The notes under the pieces are model-generated. The model ran no database searches. It was not told where the DNA came from and saw only the letters and a list, made by a program, of their open reading frames with translations. The position numbers were made by a program, and so were the translations under genes. From Bedellia somnulentella (taxonomy: Eukaryota; Arthropoda; Insecta; Lepidoptera; Bedelliidae): DNA of 64,000 nucleotides. Shown here piece by piece: positions 22,076-34,029 of this stretch (its first letter is position 1; the number at the start of each line of letters is the position of its first letter). Location of the stretch: contig OY755175.1 of assembly GCA_963576735.1 (NCBI GenBank), positions 15,330,401 through 15,394,400 on the forward strand. The letters are read 5' to 3'.

Positions 22076-22507
22076 GAAAGTTTATTATCAAGTATGTATA
22101 TATAAGTTGTAGTTTAGTTGTAATTATGACATAAATTATTTAAAAAAAACAACAGTATTATAATAGACAGTAACAAAAATTTAAATTTATTCCAATTTAT
22201 ACGTGTATGTGTTTTGACAAGCAAAGTGGTTTATTTTAGTAGCAACACAGCTGTCGGGCGCACTCTGTTACATTCGGGCAAAATGAAACTATAATTAAAA
22301 CTATTATCGGTTGTAACACGCGTAGTTTACTACTGGTATTAAAGTGCAAGGTCTGCACATGCGCTTTAGATTTCATTATTAGGTTACGTCTCTATCAGGG
22401 CTGTCTGTAGAAGCTAAGCAACGAAAACAAGTAATAGGGTTGCTACTCGTACATATCGATGTTGAGAAAAAATACAATTTAAGAACTCAACTCTTCCAAC
22501 TCAACGT

Positions 22508-22800
22508 TCACGCAATAAATCCTCGAACGGGTGGCAGAGGTATTAATTCTAAAAATCACTTGATACTTTTGTCAGCTGGTGTTAAGAGTATCCTCGTTTT
22601 GCTTAGACAGTGTATTCACGTGATAAGAAGCTGGCTCTTCACCGTTTTGTTCGAATATAGTAAGAACTACTCAGCCCACGCGAATTTCCCCCACCGATAT
22701 CTACTTTGATAAATTCACCAAAAATATGCCTTATGAAAAGAAATATTGGTGTAGGCCCGATTCAGGATTGGAAATCACGTTTCCTACATGAGAAGAGAAG
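22508..22800 (-). mobile_element. SINE family A, diverged copy
   Basis: Low-coordinate 3' end ATCCTCGAACGGGTGGCAG, then TTTTGCTTAGACAGTGTATT, CACGTGATAAGAAG and, near the head, GTGTAGGCCCGATTCAGG with a reversed B box. The open frame at 22440-22709 runs through it and is not a gene. Confidence 0.75.
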
Positions 22801-23644
22801 AGTTGTTCAAGAACTTGTTTGTTTTTCCTTTATTATCTAGCCATAAGTTGTCACAATAAGACTGGATCAAGATTAAATAACAGAGTTTTTTTAAATATTA
22901 AATTGAGGGATATTGGTGTTCCTGTGAGCATAATGCGGTTTTAAAAGCAACAGCAATACACAGTAACGCGCCGGCATGGATGGGCAATTTTACTAGCTAT
23001 TCTGCGTATTGTGACTTATTTTATGGTTTCTCGAGAACAGTGGTTATACGAGTATTTTCAAGAAGCATGAAACTAGTCAAAAATTGCATTACACTTTGAG
23101 TTCGTGCGCGATAAACTCTTTGAAATTATGTCTAATGGGTCTAAATTAGCCATTAACCCGTCTAAGTTGGTAATGATTTTTGTTATTAGCAATTTTATCA
23201 CTAGCGAAGAAATTGCACGTAAGTAGTAGTTTCGGCCTCGTTTATATAAACAATGTCTTTGACTGCTATAAGAATCTCATGTAGGATCAAAAATATTGTT
23301 GAATTATGTTCTGTACTATATACTTGCAAAGAAATATACTGCAATTTTTACGGTTGGTTTAACCATCAATTCAATTAAAAGTAACCACAAATGTGTTAAT
23401 TTGTATCATATAATATATACCGAAGTATCTACGCTACATACAAACGCCTCTGTATACAAAAATACATTCCAGTGTCAGCTATATTGCTATATTTACGATC
23501 CGAAATGCATACGTTAAACTATTACTGTAATTTCCATGAAGACAGTTGAACCTTCAGATGCGACGCATCTGCTATTTTTAGTTCTTCCACACATACTAAA
23601 ATATTATATAATGTTCTTTACCGGTTAATTGGAGTTTAAGAATA
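22801..23644. other. No gene or element recognised
   Basis: AT-rich. The open frame at 23296-23517 has no recognisable domain. Confidence 0.35.
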
Positions 23645-23649
23645 AAATT

Positions 23650-23735
23650 TGACGACAGCCGTGGCCAAGTGGTTAGGTGATTAACTTCTCGGTCCGGCGG
23701 TGGCGGGTTCAATCTCCGCTCAACATTTATGTGAT
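23650..23735 (+). repeat. tRNA-derived SINE head of another family
   Basis: GCCGTGGCCAAGTGGTTAGG (A-box-like) and GGCGGGTTCAATCTCCGC (B-box-like) are spaced as in a tRNA-derived pol III promoter. It directly precedes the AGGGTTCCGTAGCC element. Confidence 0.55.
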
Positions 23736-23745
23736 GAGCAGAAGG

Positions 23746-24853
23746 TTTTTAGGGTTCCGTAGCCAAATGGCAAAAACGTGACCCTTATAGATTCGTCATG
23801 TCTGTCTGTCTGTCCGTCCGTCCGTCCGTCCGTATGTCACAGCCAGTTTATTCCGAAACTATAAGAACTACATTATTGAAAATTGGTGCGTAGATGTATT
23901 CTGTAAACCGCATTAAGATTTTAAAATAAAATCTGAAAAAAAAAACCAAAATTTTTAGGGTTCCCCATACATAGAACTGAAACTCAAAATTTTTTTTTTC
24001 ATTAAACCTATACGTGTGGGGTATCTATCAAAAGGTATTTGAAAATGATGTTGAGGTTTCTTATATAATTTTTTTCAAAACTGAATAGTTTGCGCGACAG
24101 TCTTTTCCAAAGTGGTAAAATGTGTGTCCCCCCCCCGTAACTTCTAAAATATGGGCATGATAAAACTGTAAAAAATATATGATGTGTATTACTATACAAA
24201 CTACTAACGAAAATTGGTTTGAATGAGATCTAGCCAGTAGTTCTATTTTTAAACGTCATAAATCAAATTACTTACCTAATTTATTAATTAATAAGCGACA
24301 TGATAGTCCAGTGGGTAAGAACACCCGCCCGAAAAACAGAAGGGCGTGAGTTCCAATCCTGGGACGGGCCTACACCAATTTGTCTTTTCTAAAGTCATAT
24401 GTGTGGTTAATTTATCATGGTTGCTAACGGTGAGGGAAAACATCGTGAGGAAACCCACATGGCTGAGTTGTACTTAGTCATGTGACAGTGTATTCGTACA
24501 AAACGGCGATAGGCCTGCCCCCTATCACGTGAGTACACTGTCTAAAGCAAAACGTGGGTACCTTCTCTGGAAACTAGATGGCGCTGCCATGTGAGTTCAG
24601 GAGTATTGGTGCCTTAGGAGTTTATGTTATGTTATGTTTATTAATTTCACTGAAATATATAACAATAATTTTACTATCACAGGCCTTACGCATAAAACGT
24701 GAACCATTGTTTTCTTGTAGTAAATCAGTGATAAGTAAATAACATTTTAAACTAAACATTTTAAACTTGTATATTACTATGTTACCTACCTGCTGCTAGT
24801 GCTGCTACGGAACCCTTCATTAGCGAGTCCATCTCGCTCTTGGCCGCTTTTTT
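23746..24853 (+). mobile_element. Lepidopteran AGGGTTCCGTAGCC dispersed element, split by a SINE
   Basis: Begins AGGGTTCCGTAGCCAAATGG, includes a TCTG/TCCG microsatellite (23798-23833), CATACGTGTGGGGTATCTAT and GTTTGCGCGACAGTC. It closes with CTACGGAACCCTTCATTAGC and CTTGGCCGCTTTTTTAG. Ends CGGAACCCT and AGGGTTCCG form a short inverted terminus. I know this as an abundant non-coding element in moths and butterflies; its class is unsettled to me. It is interrupted at 24290-24636. Confidence 0.75.
24290..24636 (+). mobile_element. SINE family A, full length, nested
   Basis: GCGACATGATAGTCCAGTGG to TTTATGTTATGTTATG, inserted in the AGGGTTCCG element. The 10-bp direct repeat TTTATTAATT (24280-24289 and 24637-24646) is its target duplication. 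Best full-length reference copy. Confidence 0.88.
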
Positions 24854-24931
24854 AGTTTTTGATGTTATTTGTACGTGTATTATATAGTATTGAATGTATC
24901 GTGCAGTAAGTATCATATAATAAAAATCTAA

Positions 24932-25069
24932 CGCCCGATTTCTGAATTGAGTATTCAAGCTGAGAACGACTTAAGTATCGTTTTGTTTCATTCAGTTGTT
25001 AAGATTTCAATGCGACAGAACGATACTTAAGTTGTTCTCAGCTGGAATACTCAATTCAGAAATCGGGCG
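24932..25069. mobile_element. MITE with CGCCCGATTTCTGAATTGAG termini, TAA target
   Basis: Near-perfect inverted arms of about 55 bp. TAA sits on both sides (24929-24931 and 25070-25072), as expected for PIF/Harbinger-type insertion. Confidence 0.82.
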
Positions 25070-25070
25070 T

Positions 25071-25213
25071 AACTAAGGGCCGGCGCTGACTGCCGGCATG
25101 GCATGGCAAAGGATTTCGGTACAGATATAGCATTTTTAATCTTATTACCATGCGTATAGAATTCATTTTGACACAACGATGCAGAGGTCAGCAGTCAGCG
25201 CCGGCCCTTAGTT
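25071..25213. mobile_element. Second MITE, AACTAAGGGCCGGCGCTGAC termini
   Basis: A perfect 23-bp terminal inverted repeat abuts, and shares bases with, the right TAA of the preceding MITE. The interior has no coding frame. Confidence 0.78.
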
Positions 25214-25526
25214 TACGGCTAACTTGATCTGAGTATACTATGTTTAATTATGTAATACTTTGATCCCGAACATGTAAAAGTAACTGATAAACTACAAAGT
25301 AGCTAAATAAGCATTTCCGAGTCACAAAGCTTAATTGACATTTAACGCTTTAAGTTAATAGGGTAATAGAGATTGTCAAAATACTTTGAAAAATATTTGT
25401 ACCGAATGTTTATTAAGGTCACGAAAATACTTATATATGGGTAGAACTAATCATGTCATAATGCTTTGAAAACGTTATCTACGGATTATAGAAAAATACA
25501 TGGTAACGATGGTATTAATTACATTA

Positions 25527-25747
25527 GTGTCGGCATAGCAGTACCTCATTTCTTCCTGTAGGTGTTTGTAAGTAGCGGAGAAGGGTATTTGAGTGATTTT
25601 TGGGCGCTGCGGTTAGAGACCCATCACCGCCGATACTTTACTTCCACCACCTTCTCCCTTACGAGTATCAATTCCCAAAAGTAGCTGAGGAATTTCTTAT
25701 TCGGAAGCTCTGGCTATTCCTTCTAGGGATTTTTAGCCGTGATAACA
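25527..25747 (+). mobile_element. SINE family B, diverged copy
   Basis: GTGTCGGCATAGCAGTACC, TTTTTGGGCGCTGCGGTTAG and CTTCTAGGGATTTTTAGCCG. More mutations than the other copies, so older. Confidence 0.75.
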
Positions 25748-26003
25748 TATAGTATATATGTTTTTTTTAAATAGAAGTACTAGGGACAGGTTACAAAAAC
25801 ATAAAATCGTTGTTGTAAACTTATATGCGTTGAATAATAACTTTAGCAAATTATAAACCCAGTTCTACATTAGAGCATTCCATTAAAGTTTCTTATTCTC
25901 TTGCAGGTTCAAATGAAACGAGTCCGGAAAAGTGCTTACGGTGCAAGAAAATAAGTTTGGCTTGATTACCTTCAGAGTTACAGTTCATTAGTCTCTTTGC
26001 AAA

Positions 26004-26180
26004 TATAAAAAGTGCTTAGTCATTTCGAGTGGGACTTGGCGTGAGAGCGCTGGAAGCGGACGCCATTGTGTGGTGACCTTTATTTTTCATAGTTCGTAAT
26101 AAGTATTGTCGAGAAGTGAGTGAGTGATTATAAGCGGAAGAGAAGTGTCACCGATTATGTTTTAAAGGTAAGGAGTTTTT
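26004..26180 (+). promoter_or_regulatory. Candidate promoter and non-coding exon with splice donor
   Basis: TATAAAA at 26004-26010, an initiator-like TCATTTC at 26020, GC-richer exon-like sequence (GAGAGCGCTGGAAGCGGACG), and donor TTTAAAG|GTAAGG at 26168. No coding frame. It could be an alternative first exon of the gene that seems to start at 6.3 kb, or chance. The TATA-to-initiator spacing (18) is shorter than usual. Confidence 0.35.
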
Positions 26181-29100
26181 TTATGGTAATTTTACTATGT
26201 CTTTTAAGTATGTTTCAGACTATAATGCTGTGTTGTTTGTTATTAATAATTAGTGATTTTAAACGGGGAATGTTTTTTTAATTAATATTTTGCGCAACTT
26301 ATATGAAATTTAGCGAGATGATATAAACCCTATGTTTTATAATACATAATATAAATAATGCATTAATATAATAAACATAATAGGTAAGATTGTTTGAGAT
26401 TAAATTAAAATTATATGATGTTATACAAGACGGTAAAGTCTCGACGTCACGCTTGTTTCTGTTTCTGAGTTATAAACAGAAATATTCACTGCAAATACAA
26501 ACGTGTAAGATTATGCTCTGTTTTTAATAGGTAGTTTTATTATTGCCGACAGTAAAAAATCTTAGTAACTACTATTGTCTAGTACAAAGAGTAATAAGCA
26601 TCTACAGAAGCAACACGTCTCCAAAAATAAGCGCCCTAAAATACTTACATCCACGTTTCAGCTTGATGTGCCATTCCAAATTTTATTATTATGATGTACT
26701 AAATTTCTGTCTAAAGTAATACTTTTACGGTTCTCAACACAAAAATAACTTTATTAACTTTTGCCACGATTGTAACTGGAGAGCGAAAAGAAAATGAAAT
26801 AGCTTAAGTATTTCCGTCGTGTTTTGAATTGTTTTTAAACGACTCGTCAAAGACTAAAAGAATCTACTCTATTCTTTTGTATTGTAAGCATTCATTTAAA
26901 ATGCACATATTTTTGGACAAAAGAAGTGCTTTTAACATTTAATGCGATAGATAACAACCTCGGGAGGATTTTTAATTGAAAATCTCAAACACGCAATTTT
27001 TTCATTACAATATTATATAAATGATAAGGTTTCAATATGTTATTATTAAATTTGTTTTGTATAACACTTAGTAATTGTTTTATGCATGACATTTAATTTA
27101 TGATTATAGTGAGATTTAACGAGATACTATTTTCAAAAAATTTTGCTCAAAAATAATATATAGTATTTCCAAATAAAATAAAATTATTTTTAGATATTAC
27201 ACAAAATGTTCCCAACATCTAAATTATAAAAGGTCATCATACAAGCAATGAACAAACAAAAAATCATTTTTATAAAATATTCCTTACTTTACAGATTTTA
27301 GTCATCTGCAAACACTATTGTTATTCTTTGTTGGAAAACATACATCTATCATCTTTTAAAATAGAAAGAGAAGAATTTCAGAGGGATCTATAAGTGTTCG
27401 GTTGTCGTCGCCATAAAATAGGAGGAAGAGCGTTTCCAAGATCCGACGGGTTCCCTATATTTCGAACGGAACAAACAATTTAGCGATGCTTCGGCGGATC
27501 TCAGAGATTCGTGCAATGCGAATATTAAACTTGAGAACTTACGACATTCGTGCGTCTCTACAGACGTATTAAGGAATCTTATTGCAAGCTTTGTTTTAAT
27601 ACTGTGACATATAAAAGACGTACATTTTAATGAATTAGCGCAGTAGAAAAAGTAAGTTTCTTTTTTGTAATTTTTTCCAAGATATTTAAAAGAGTTCAAA
27701 TTAAAATATGATGAAACAATATAACTGAAGGCAAGGATGTTAAAAAACTTCACATATTATAAGATATAATTAATAACTTTTCGGTCTTCTAAGGTTTATC
27801 TAAATATTATATTTAGATTTAAAAATCAGTATCTAATTTGAAATATAAAACTGATATTTATATATAAGTTTTACATAGTCAGAGTCAATATTGAACATAA
27901 ATTTTATTACCATTTCAAAGAAAATAAGAAAGCTTTACAAAATACAAACTGCTACTTCCAACCACACAATAGTCTGCCAAAGCCGAAGTTGCAAATTCTC
28001 AATAGTGATTTTGTCAACCGTAACAAATCGTTCGAGTGGACACAAGACGCGGACAAAGTAAACGAGTCTCCTCAACGTTTCGGGAACAATTTAACAGGGA
28101 TCATTATTTCAGATTCAATATTTACTACGTGAATCTTTTCTTTCATTTATTTTTATAAATGTTGAATACAGAATTAGTGGTTAGTAAACACACACACACA
28201 AAACTAAAAAAAGTATTTTGCTTGATAAATTTAAGTCGGTGGAAATATCCAAAGGTTCAATAGACATTATAGAGCAGTGTATTACTAAAAAACTTTTTAA
28301 AGGTATTGTAGCAATGTTTAATTAATGATATTGTGAGCATGTTGCTTGATTATATATAACCATAAGTGTAGCACAGTATTATAGAATAATGTGTTTATTT
28401 CCTGATTGTACATTTATCAACGATTTTCTGAAAATATATTCGTCGTTGGAGAAGAAATGCTCGTGATTAGGTGACTGCAATTTTATGTATAATTTTTCTT
28501 ATCGTCTCAAAAATCATAATAATTACACAATAGGGTTCAATATGAGTTTAGTTGTTTGTAATATAAACAACAACTGTAGTAATATTAAATTAATAACAGT
28601 AATATTAAAGAAGTCAAGTTTTTAGGAAGTAATGTTTGTGAAATATATTATTTTTGAGTGACTTCTGCTCTTTTATTCTGTAAAATCAAAAAGCCTTTTA
28701 ATTGTAAATTATACGTGGCTTATTGTTTGTAAGCCATGCGAAGGGCGAAAGTGCTAGGTTATTTTTAACATTAAATAAAAACATGTTGTAATATTCCTTT
28801 TTCTATCATATATTACACAAAGATACCACCCAATTCAAAAGACACTATTTTATAACCCCAATCATCTATCACACAATCGTTTGTGTTGTTTTTTATATAT
28901 TGGCTCTGGACCAACTTCTAATGACGCCGTGACATTAGCCCCAACCTTCGAGTTGGCAAGTCAACTGTTACGTGTAATATTCCGGTTGTGGTATGATTGT
29001 CCTCTGATAATGATTCAAGTGTGTAGGTATGAGAGCCGGTGCCAACAGCAGTGCGGTCAGTTGTTGGGCTATTTTCAATATGTAATGTATTTTGACTACG

Positions 29101-29270
29101 ATTATACTTTATTAATTTGACGCGCTTCTTATCACGTATGTGTCATAAGGGAGTTTATGTACTCTTAAAGAGGTGGTGCAGAAATAGAACATAATACAAG
29201 TCAACAAGGTTTTCTCATGAGCACTGCCCATGCGTAATTAAAGAATTTATTATAAAATACATTATCGTAG
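26181..29270. other. Long AT-rich stretch, no gene
   Basis: No transposon recognised. A GC-richer patch at 27395-27560 (CGGTTGTCGTCGCC, GCTTCGGCGGATC) gives a minus-strand frame (27388-27753) without a domain. The frame at 28881-29120 also has no domain. CA microsatellite at 28187-28200. Confidence 0.4.
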
Positions 29271-29508
29271 CTGTGTAGTATCGACTTAGAATAGCACTAC
29301 CCCATTTATTCCGGTGGGTGTACGTAAGAGACGACTTACGGTATTGGGGCTTTTAAGGGATTTTTGGGCGAAACCATCACCAACATACTTTATTTCACCA
29401 TCTTTTCCCCACTCAACTTTCCAAAAGTGGCTGAGGTTTTTTTAATTCCTTAGCTCTGGCTACCCCTTCTAGGGATTTACAGCCGTGAGTATATGTATGT
29501 ATGTATGT
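29271..29508 (+). mobile_element. SINE family B copy
   Basis: AGCTGTGTAGTATCGACTTA to GCCGTGAGTATATGTATG. About ten bases are missing around the GCGATGCGGTTGGAGACCC region. Clear target duplication not seen. Confidence 0.8.
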
Positions 29509-30184
29509 AATAACGTATTAATCCACAATTTTAAAGAATTAGTCACAGTTTTGGTATTAAAAGGTTTTACATGATTAAAATCACTACTATACGTAAATAT
29601 CACTTTTCGAGCCAGATGTGGTATGTAGTCAACATTGCACATGTCCCATAAATATGCCATAGATGTGTATGATCCATGCATACCAGAGATTGTAATACCG
29701 GAGTAACAAATGCTTCTAATTTTAAAATAATTAATTGCATAGACAAACAAAAACATGAAAATGTTACAATAAACGGTTTTTACAAATAAAAACTGGGAAA
29801 AAGCATTAAAGTCTATTAAAAACTAAATATTAATAGTAATAATTTAGTTTATAATGTTGTGAGACTATATCACCGATGGTATGACAGTGGTATGAAGTAC
29901 AAGATCATCTGAATATAACTGTAATTATATTATTATATTATTCGTCACAAGCTACATGTTATACTGACAAAATCAAAAGTGGAACTCATATTTAAGCTTC
30001 TCACGAACTATTCCTATACTATAAATGGATGCTCTTTAACATAGTAAACAGTAAAGACCTAGTTGAAATAGAATTGGCCACTTCTATAACCGACTGTTTT
30101 GTATAAAAGGTTAGGATTTTTGAGTGTATGAGCTATCGACTTGAACGATTATTGGATAGAATTCAATTAAACCAATCATTTTAG
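29509..30184. other. No gene or element recognised
   Basis: AT-rich. The minus-strand frame at 29469-29756 partly overlaps the SINE tail and is not a gene. Confidence 0.4.
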
Positions 30185-30189
30185 GTAAC

Positions 30190-30316
30190 CGTAGTCTAAA
30201 TAATAGGAAGAAGCAGTTTGCCGCCCCAAAATCTCATACCCATAGTCACCTCTTACGGCACCCGTGGGTAGAAAGGGTAGGAAGTAGTTACATTCTAAGC
30301 CGGCACTACACGGCAC
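30190..30316 (-). mobile_element. SINE family B, 5' half (inverted)
   Basis: CACCTCTTACGGCACCCGTG through TTCTAAGCCGGCACTACACG: the first 85 bp or so of family B, reversed. It meets the forward 3' half at 30317. Confidence 0.75.
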
Positions 30317-30466
30317 TTTTAAGCGTTTTTTGGGCGATGCGGTTGGACACCTATCACCAAAGATACTTTATTTCTGCCACCTTGTCCCAAATGTGGTTGA
30401 GGAGTTTCTAGTTCTGAAACTCTGGCTACCGTTTTTGGGATTTATGGCCGTGAGTATATGTATTTA
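30317..30466 (+). mobile_element. SINE family B, 3' half (forward)
   Basis: TTTTAAGCGTTTTTTGGGCG through TTATGGCCGTGAGTATATG. It starts where the inverted 5' half stops, so the pair is one element with an inverted 5' end. Confidence 0.75.
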
Positions 30467-30794
30467 CGTAACATCTTTGAAAATATTGATAAATATAATC
30501 GTAAATATAGAGGTTCAACCGGATAAGTGTGTATGATCCGTTTTTAACCACATTAAATAACTGCAAAGTATTTTGATACTATTTATTGAAATACTGGTTC
30601 AACCAATACTCGTTTAATTGTTCGAATTAAATTATCGAACCTGATCTGACAATTTATTCAGGAATGATAAACGGAAAACGTTTATATCAACTCGTTTAAA
30701 ACTTAATTCAATCGCAATGACATTAAAAATTGATTAAATGATAAAAATATTTACCTCTTCCTGTGTACCCGATAAGCTCAGAACTATGAAATAA

Positions 30795-30926
30795 CTTTTA
30801 GCTCAACGAATACACCGTAAATCCTCGAAGGGATAGCAGAAACACTAATACCTTTGATCATCGCATAATATGAATGTCATCTGGTGTTCAGAGTACCCAC
30901 GTTCACTGAGATAGCTCGATTTCGGA
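30795..30926 (-). mobile_element. SINE family A, 3' half
   Basis: ACCGTAAATCCTCGAAGGG through AGTACCCACGTTCACTGAG: reversed 3' end of family A. Confidence 0.7.
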
Positions 30927-31140
30927 GCGCAAATGGCCTCTCAAACTGGAAGCCTTAGGTTCGAGTAGGGGCTACACCAATGTGTCTTTTCTAAAGTCAT
31001 ACGTGAGATTAGTTTATCATGGTTGTTAACGGTGAGGGAAAACCTCGTGAGGAAACCCGCATGGCTGAGATGTACTTAGTCATGTGAGAGTGCTTTCGCA
31101 CAAAAACGGCGAATGCCCTCTATCGTGTGGATTCACTGTT
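30927..31140 (+). mobile_element. SINE family A, 5' half (inverted relative to its 3' half)
   Basis: Head with GCCTTAGGTTCGAGTAGGGG, then GTTAACGGTGAGGGAAAACC, ending CTATCGTGTGGATTCACTG. With the preceding half it forms a second element with an inverted 5' part. Confidence 0.7.
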
Positions 31141-32455
31141 ATGGTAATATACACAATATTAGATAAGAATTTTATTTATAGTAGCATTTTATAGTGTTGT
31201 CATCGGTAGAGCATTTCTCGGAAACAAAAGGACTAGTAACTATTTAGTGAAGTCGCCCACATCTAGTAAAGTATTTAGGGTAACGTTATATATAGAACTC
31301 AGTGACAAACTGTTGGACAACTGTTAATGTTAACTCATCGCCTGACCTATCTCAAAATTCCAACTTCCTCATTATAATCTTATAATAACCTTGTTGAGTG
31401 TTAGTTTTCATTATAGCGGACGTAGTGAAATATTTTTCAGCAATGTTCTGTTGTAAAGTGATTAGGCGATCTTATTTGTTGAATTTCGTGAATGACAATC
31501 TTTAAGTTGATGTAAAAAATATATGTTATTGTTTTACTTATTCAAGCAATTTGTTTATGCCCTAGAAGAACGAAAGAAAGAAAGAAAAAGCTTTATTCTC
31601 TTTTTGAGGACGTAAACAATGCATATAAAATATTTGAAAGAGACCAAAACAACTTATCAACACTCTAGAAAAACAAATTAATAAATAGAATAAAACACAG
31701 AACTTCATATAAAATTATAAATATTATTTATTCTCTTCCATACACATACGTCTTTTTAATATAAGATGTAGTTGTAATTGCAAAACCATAATTATAGTAA
31801 CCATATTGTGTTATTTACTGATATTGTTAGCAATGTTTCAGCTCCAAGAAACCCAAATCTGATTAGAGCAACACTAAATTACTGGTTTACTAACGAAATA
31901 CACATTTTACTAGGAAGCCCAGTTGAAATATGCTTTCATTAAATATAATAGGCAAGGTAAAGTCCGTGGTATTTGGTTATATACGTTTTCGGATTTGATT
32001 TCATATTTATGAGTACAAGAAGTACTTATTGTATAACATACAATTTATGGGGGTCCCAGGTAAAATGGTCTCCTTTATTGTTTTAGGAGGTGATATTGTT
32101 TTGCGCTGCTTCAACCGTATTAAACTAATGGGTTATATTACTGCTTCAGTGACTTATTCTCTTGCTGGAAAGCCATAAAGGAAACTTAGATGTTGATAGA
32201 TTTTGTATGAAATAATAATAAATTTCCTTAGTAAATATTTTCATTAATAACATTTCATTGGTAAAATAAGTTGCTTAGATGGCTGCGAAGTTGTATATTA
32301 ATTAAAATCTTATACAGTTTTGTTTAGTTGTAATATACATAAATAAATTTAAATAAACATCTTTATAAAACAATTAGTAGGTACATACAACCGCAGCTAT
32401 TTTGGTACGAAAGGTTAGTCAAAGGGTAAGGGAGTTAATACTAATTATATATTTT
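31141..32455. other. AT-rich stretch; probable LINE 3' end at 31570-31640 (minus)
   Basis: GAACGAAAGAAAGAAAGAAA followed by AAGCTTTATTCTC looks like a reversed LINE 3' end with a (TTTC)n tail. Nothing else is recognised. Confidence 0.4.
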
Positions 32456-33285
32456 ATTAAATTTATTAGTTAAACAAGTGGATCGTCCCAGCTTCGCACG
32501 GGTAGCGTTGTTTTTTAAATATCTGAGGTTTTTTTCTTTAGTCACTGCTCAAGCATTGTGAAATTCAGCGCAATGTTTTCAATTTATTAAATTTATAGCT
32601 AAACAGTGTAGTTTGGTGATTTTAAATGCGCTTTGATGAACGGTTCAGTATTTCCGTTTAATAGCAAATTTTGGAATATCACGCTATGAAGTATTTATAA
32701 CAATCTAAAAAAATAATCATTACGTGTTGTAAGATGCAACTACTGGCGCCATCTAGTATGTTATATGTAAATTAGTAACGATTCGGTTTTGGTCACGGGC
32801 GCGATGGCTTATTTTATGTTTAATTTCGGTGTTTCTCTACCGATTTCTATGATTCTTTTTTTATTGAATAGGTAATAATGTTACCTTTTTTAAATTAGGG
32901 ATGAGTGAGAGGTTTACAAACGTAAGAGTAAACAAATATAATAAAAATGTTCCGAACTGCTAAGCTATCAGGAATTACACGTGTTATTGTGAGTCAACCG
33001 TAAAAGATAGACATAAACTGTTGTGGATTTTTTTGGAGATAATTTTATGAAGAATATTTCCGTCATACGTGATTTCTATATAAGTTTAACTATTAAGGCT
33101 GCACACGCGACGGAAGCTTAAATAATGTAGTAACTTTTCCCGTTTTCCCAAAATTTCCCAAAATTCCCCTTTACTACTCTGCTGGAAAGTATACAAAAAC
33201 CTGCCCAGGAGTATGGAGAATAATTGTACCAAGTTTCGTTAAAATCCGTCGAGTAGTTTTTGTTTCCATAAGGAACATACAAACC

Positions 33286-33335
<50 letters not shown>

Positions 33336-33462
33336 AATTTTACTGATTGCCTTTTTGGCATCAGTATCGATCCCTAATCACCACCTGATAGTTATTTTGA
33401 AAATATATTTCATGTACAGAATTGACCTCTCTACAGATTTATTATAAGTATAGATTTATGAT
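32456..33462. repeat. Unclassified dispersed repeat with (GACA)n tract
   Basis: CAGCTTCGCACGGGTAGCG at the left, TTTCGTTAAAATCCGTCGAG in the body, a (CAGA)n tract at 33290-33334, and TTATTATAAGTATAGAT at the right. These phrases recur in insect transposon ends, but I cannot assign a class. Interruptions are likely. Confidence 0.45.
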
Positions 33463-33618
33463 AATAATGAATATTGAAATGTTCTTTTCCTCCTCGCACA
33501 CATTAATTTATACAAAACAGAGCCAAAAAAATCTAAAACACATGCAAAAATTCCGTATTTCAGCCTGATAACAGTAATGGAAATTTCCCGACACAAGTAC
33601 AATGTAAATTGCGGACCA

Positions 33619-33905
33619 TTTCCGCTCGCTGATTGAAGGGTGGCCGCGCCCGCGCTCCTAGCGCCACTTCTATACATACCTGTTACTGTGTAGTGTGCTG
33701 ATATTAGCTGGGATTTTTGGTAAATTTACTTTATGTGGAATAAGGTTTGAATTTTTTATTTCTTGAGACGTTATACTCTCTCTCTCTCTACTCTCAGAGA
33801 TCGCTCTGAAATTAATAAATATGGAACCAACAGCAATCGTCCTGTTAGTTCCATATTTATTCTTCAGAAAAGATCAAGTCGACTTCGCAATACACCGTTC
33901 AGACG
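33619..33905 (+). repeat. Direct duplication, unit 1
   Basis: TTCCGCTCGCTGATTGAAG, GCGCCACTTCTATACATACC and TTTACTTTATGTGGAATAAGG recur in order in unit 2 (34030-34270). Unit 1 carries an extra hairpin. Confidence 0.7.
33814..33861. repeat. Hairpin, 20-bp arms, 8-base loop
   Basis: AATAAATATGGAACCAACAG is mirrored by CTGTTAGTTCCATATTTATT with one mismatch. No U-run or histone-type context, so the role is unknown. Confidence 0.75.
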
Positions 33906-33936
33906 TGCTCGAAATCTGAGCGATAATAATAAAAAG

Positions 33937-34029
33937 CCGGCTATGATAAATCCTTAGAGGGGGGAGGGGGCTTCAGAATAAGATATTCCTTAGTTAATAT
34001 TGGAAGTTAATTGGAGAAAAGATAGCAAA
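33937..34029 (-). repeat. SINE family B 3' fragment between duplication units
   Basis: TATGATAAATCCTTAGAGG and TTGGAAGTTAATTGGAGAAA match reversed family B. It lies between the two units, so it may have mediated the duplication. Confidence 0.6.

Noticed and set aside
27388..27753. 121-codon minus-strand frame as a gene
   Set aside because: No domain, no plausible promoter, splice or poly(A) context. The GC-richer patch at its start may be regulatory.
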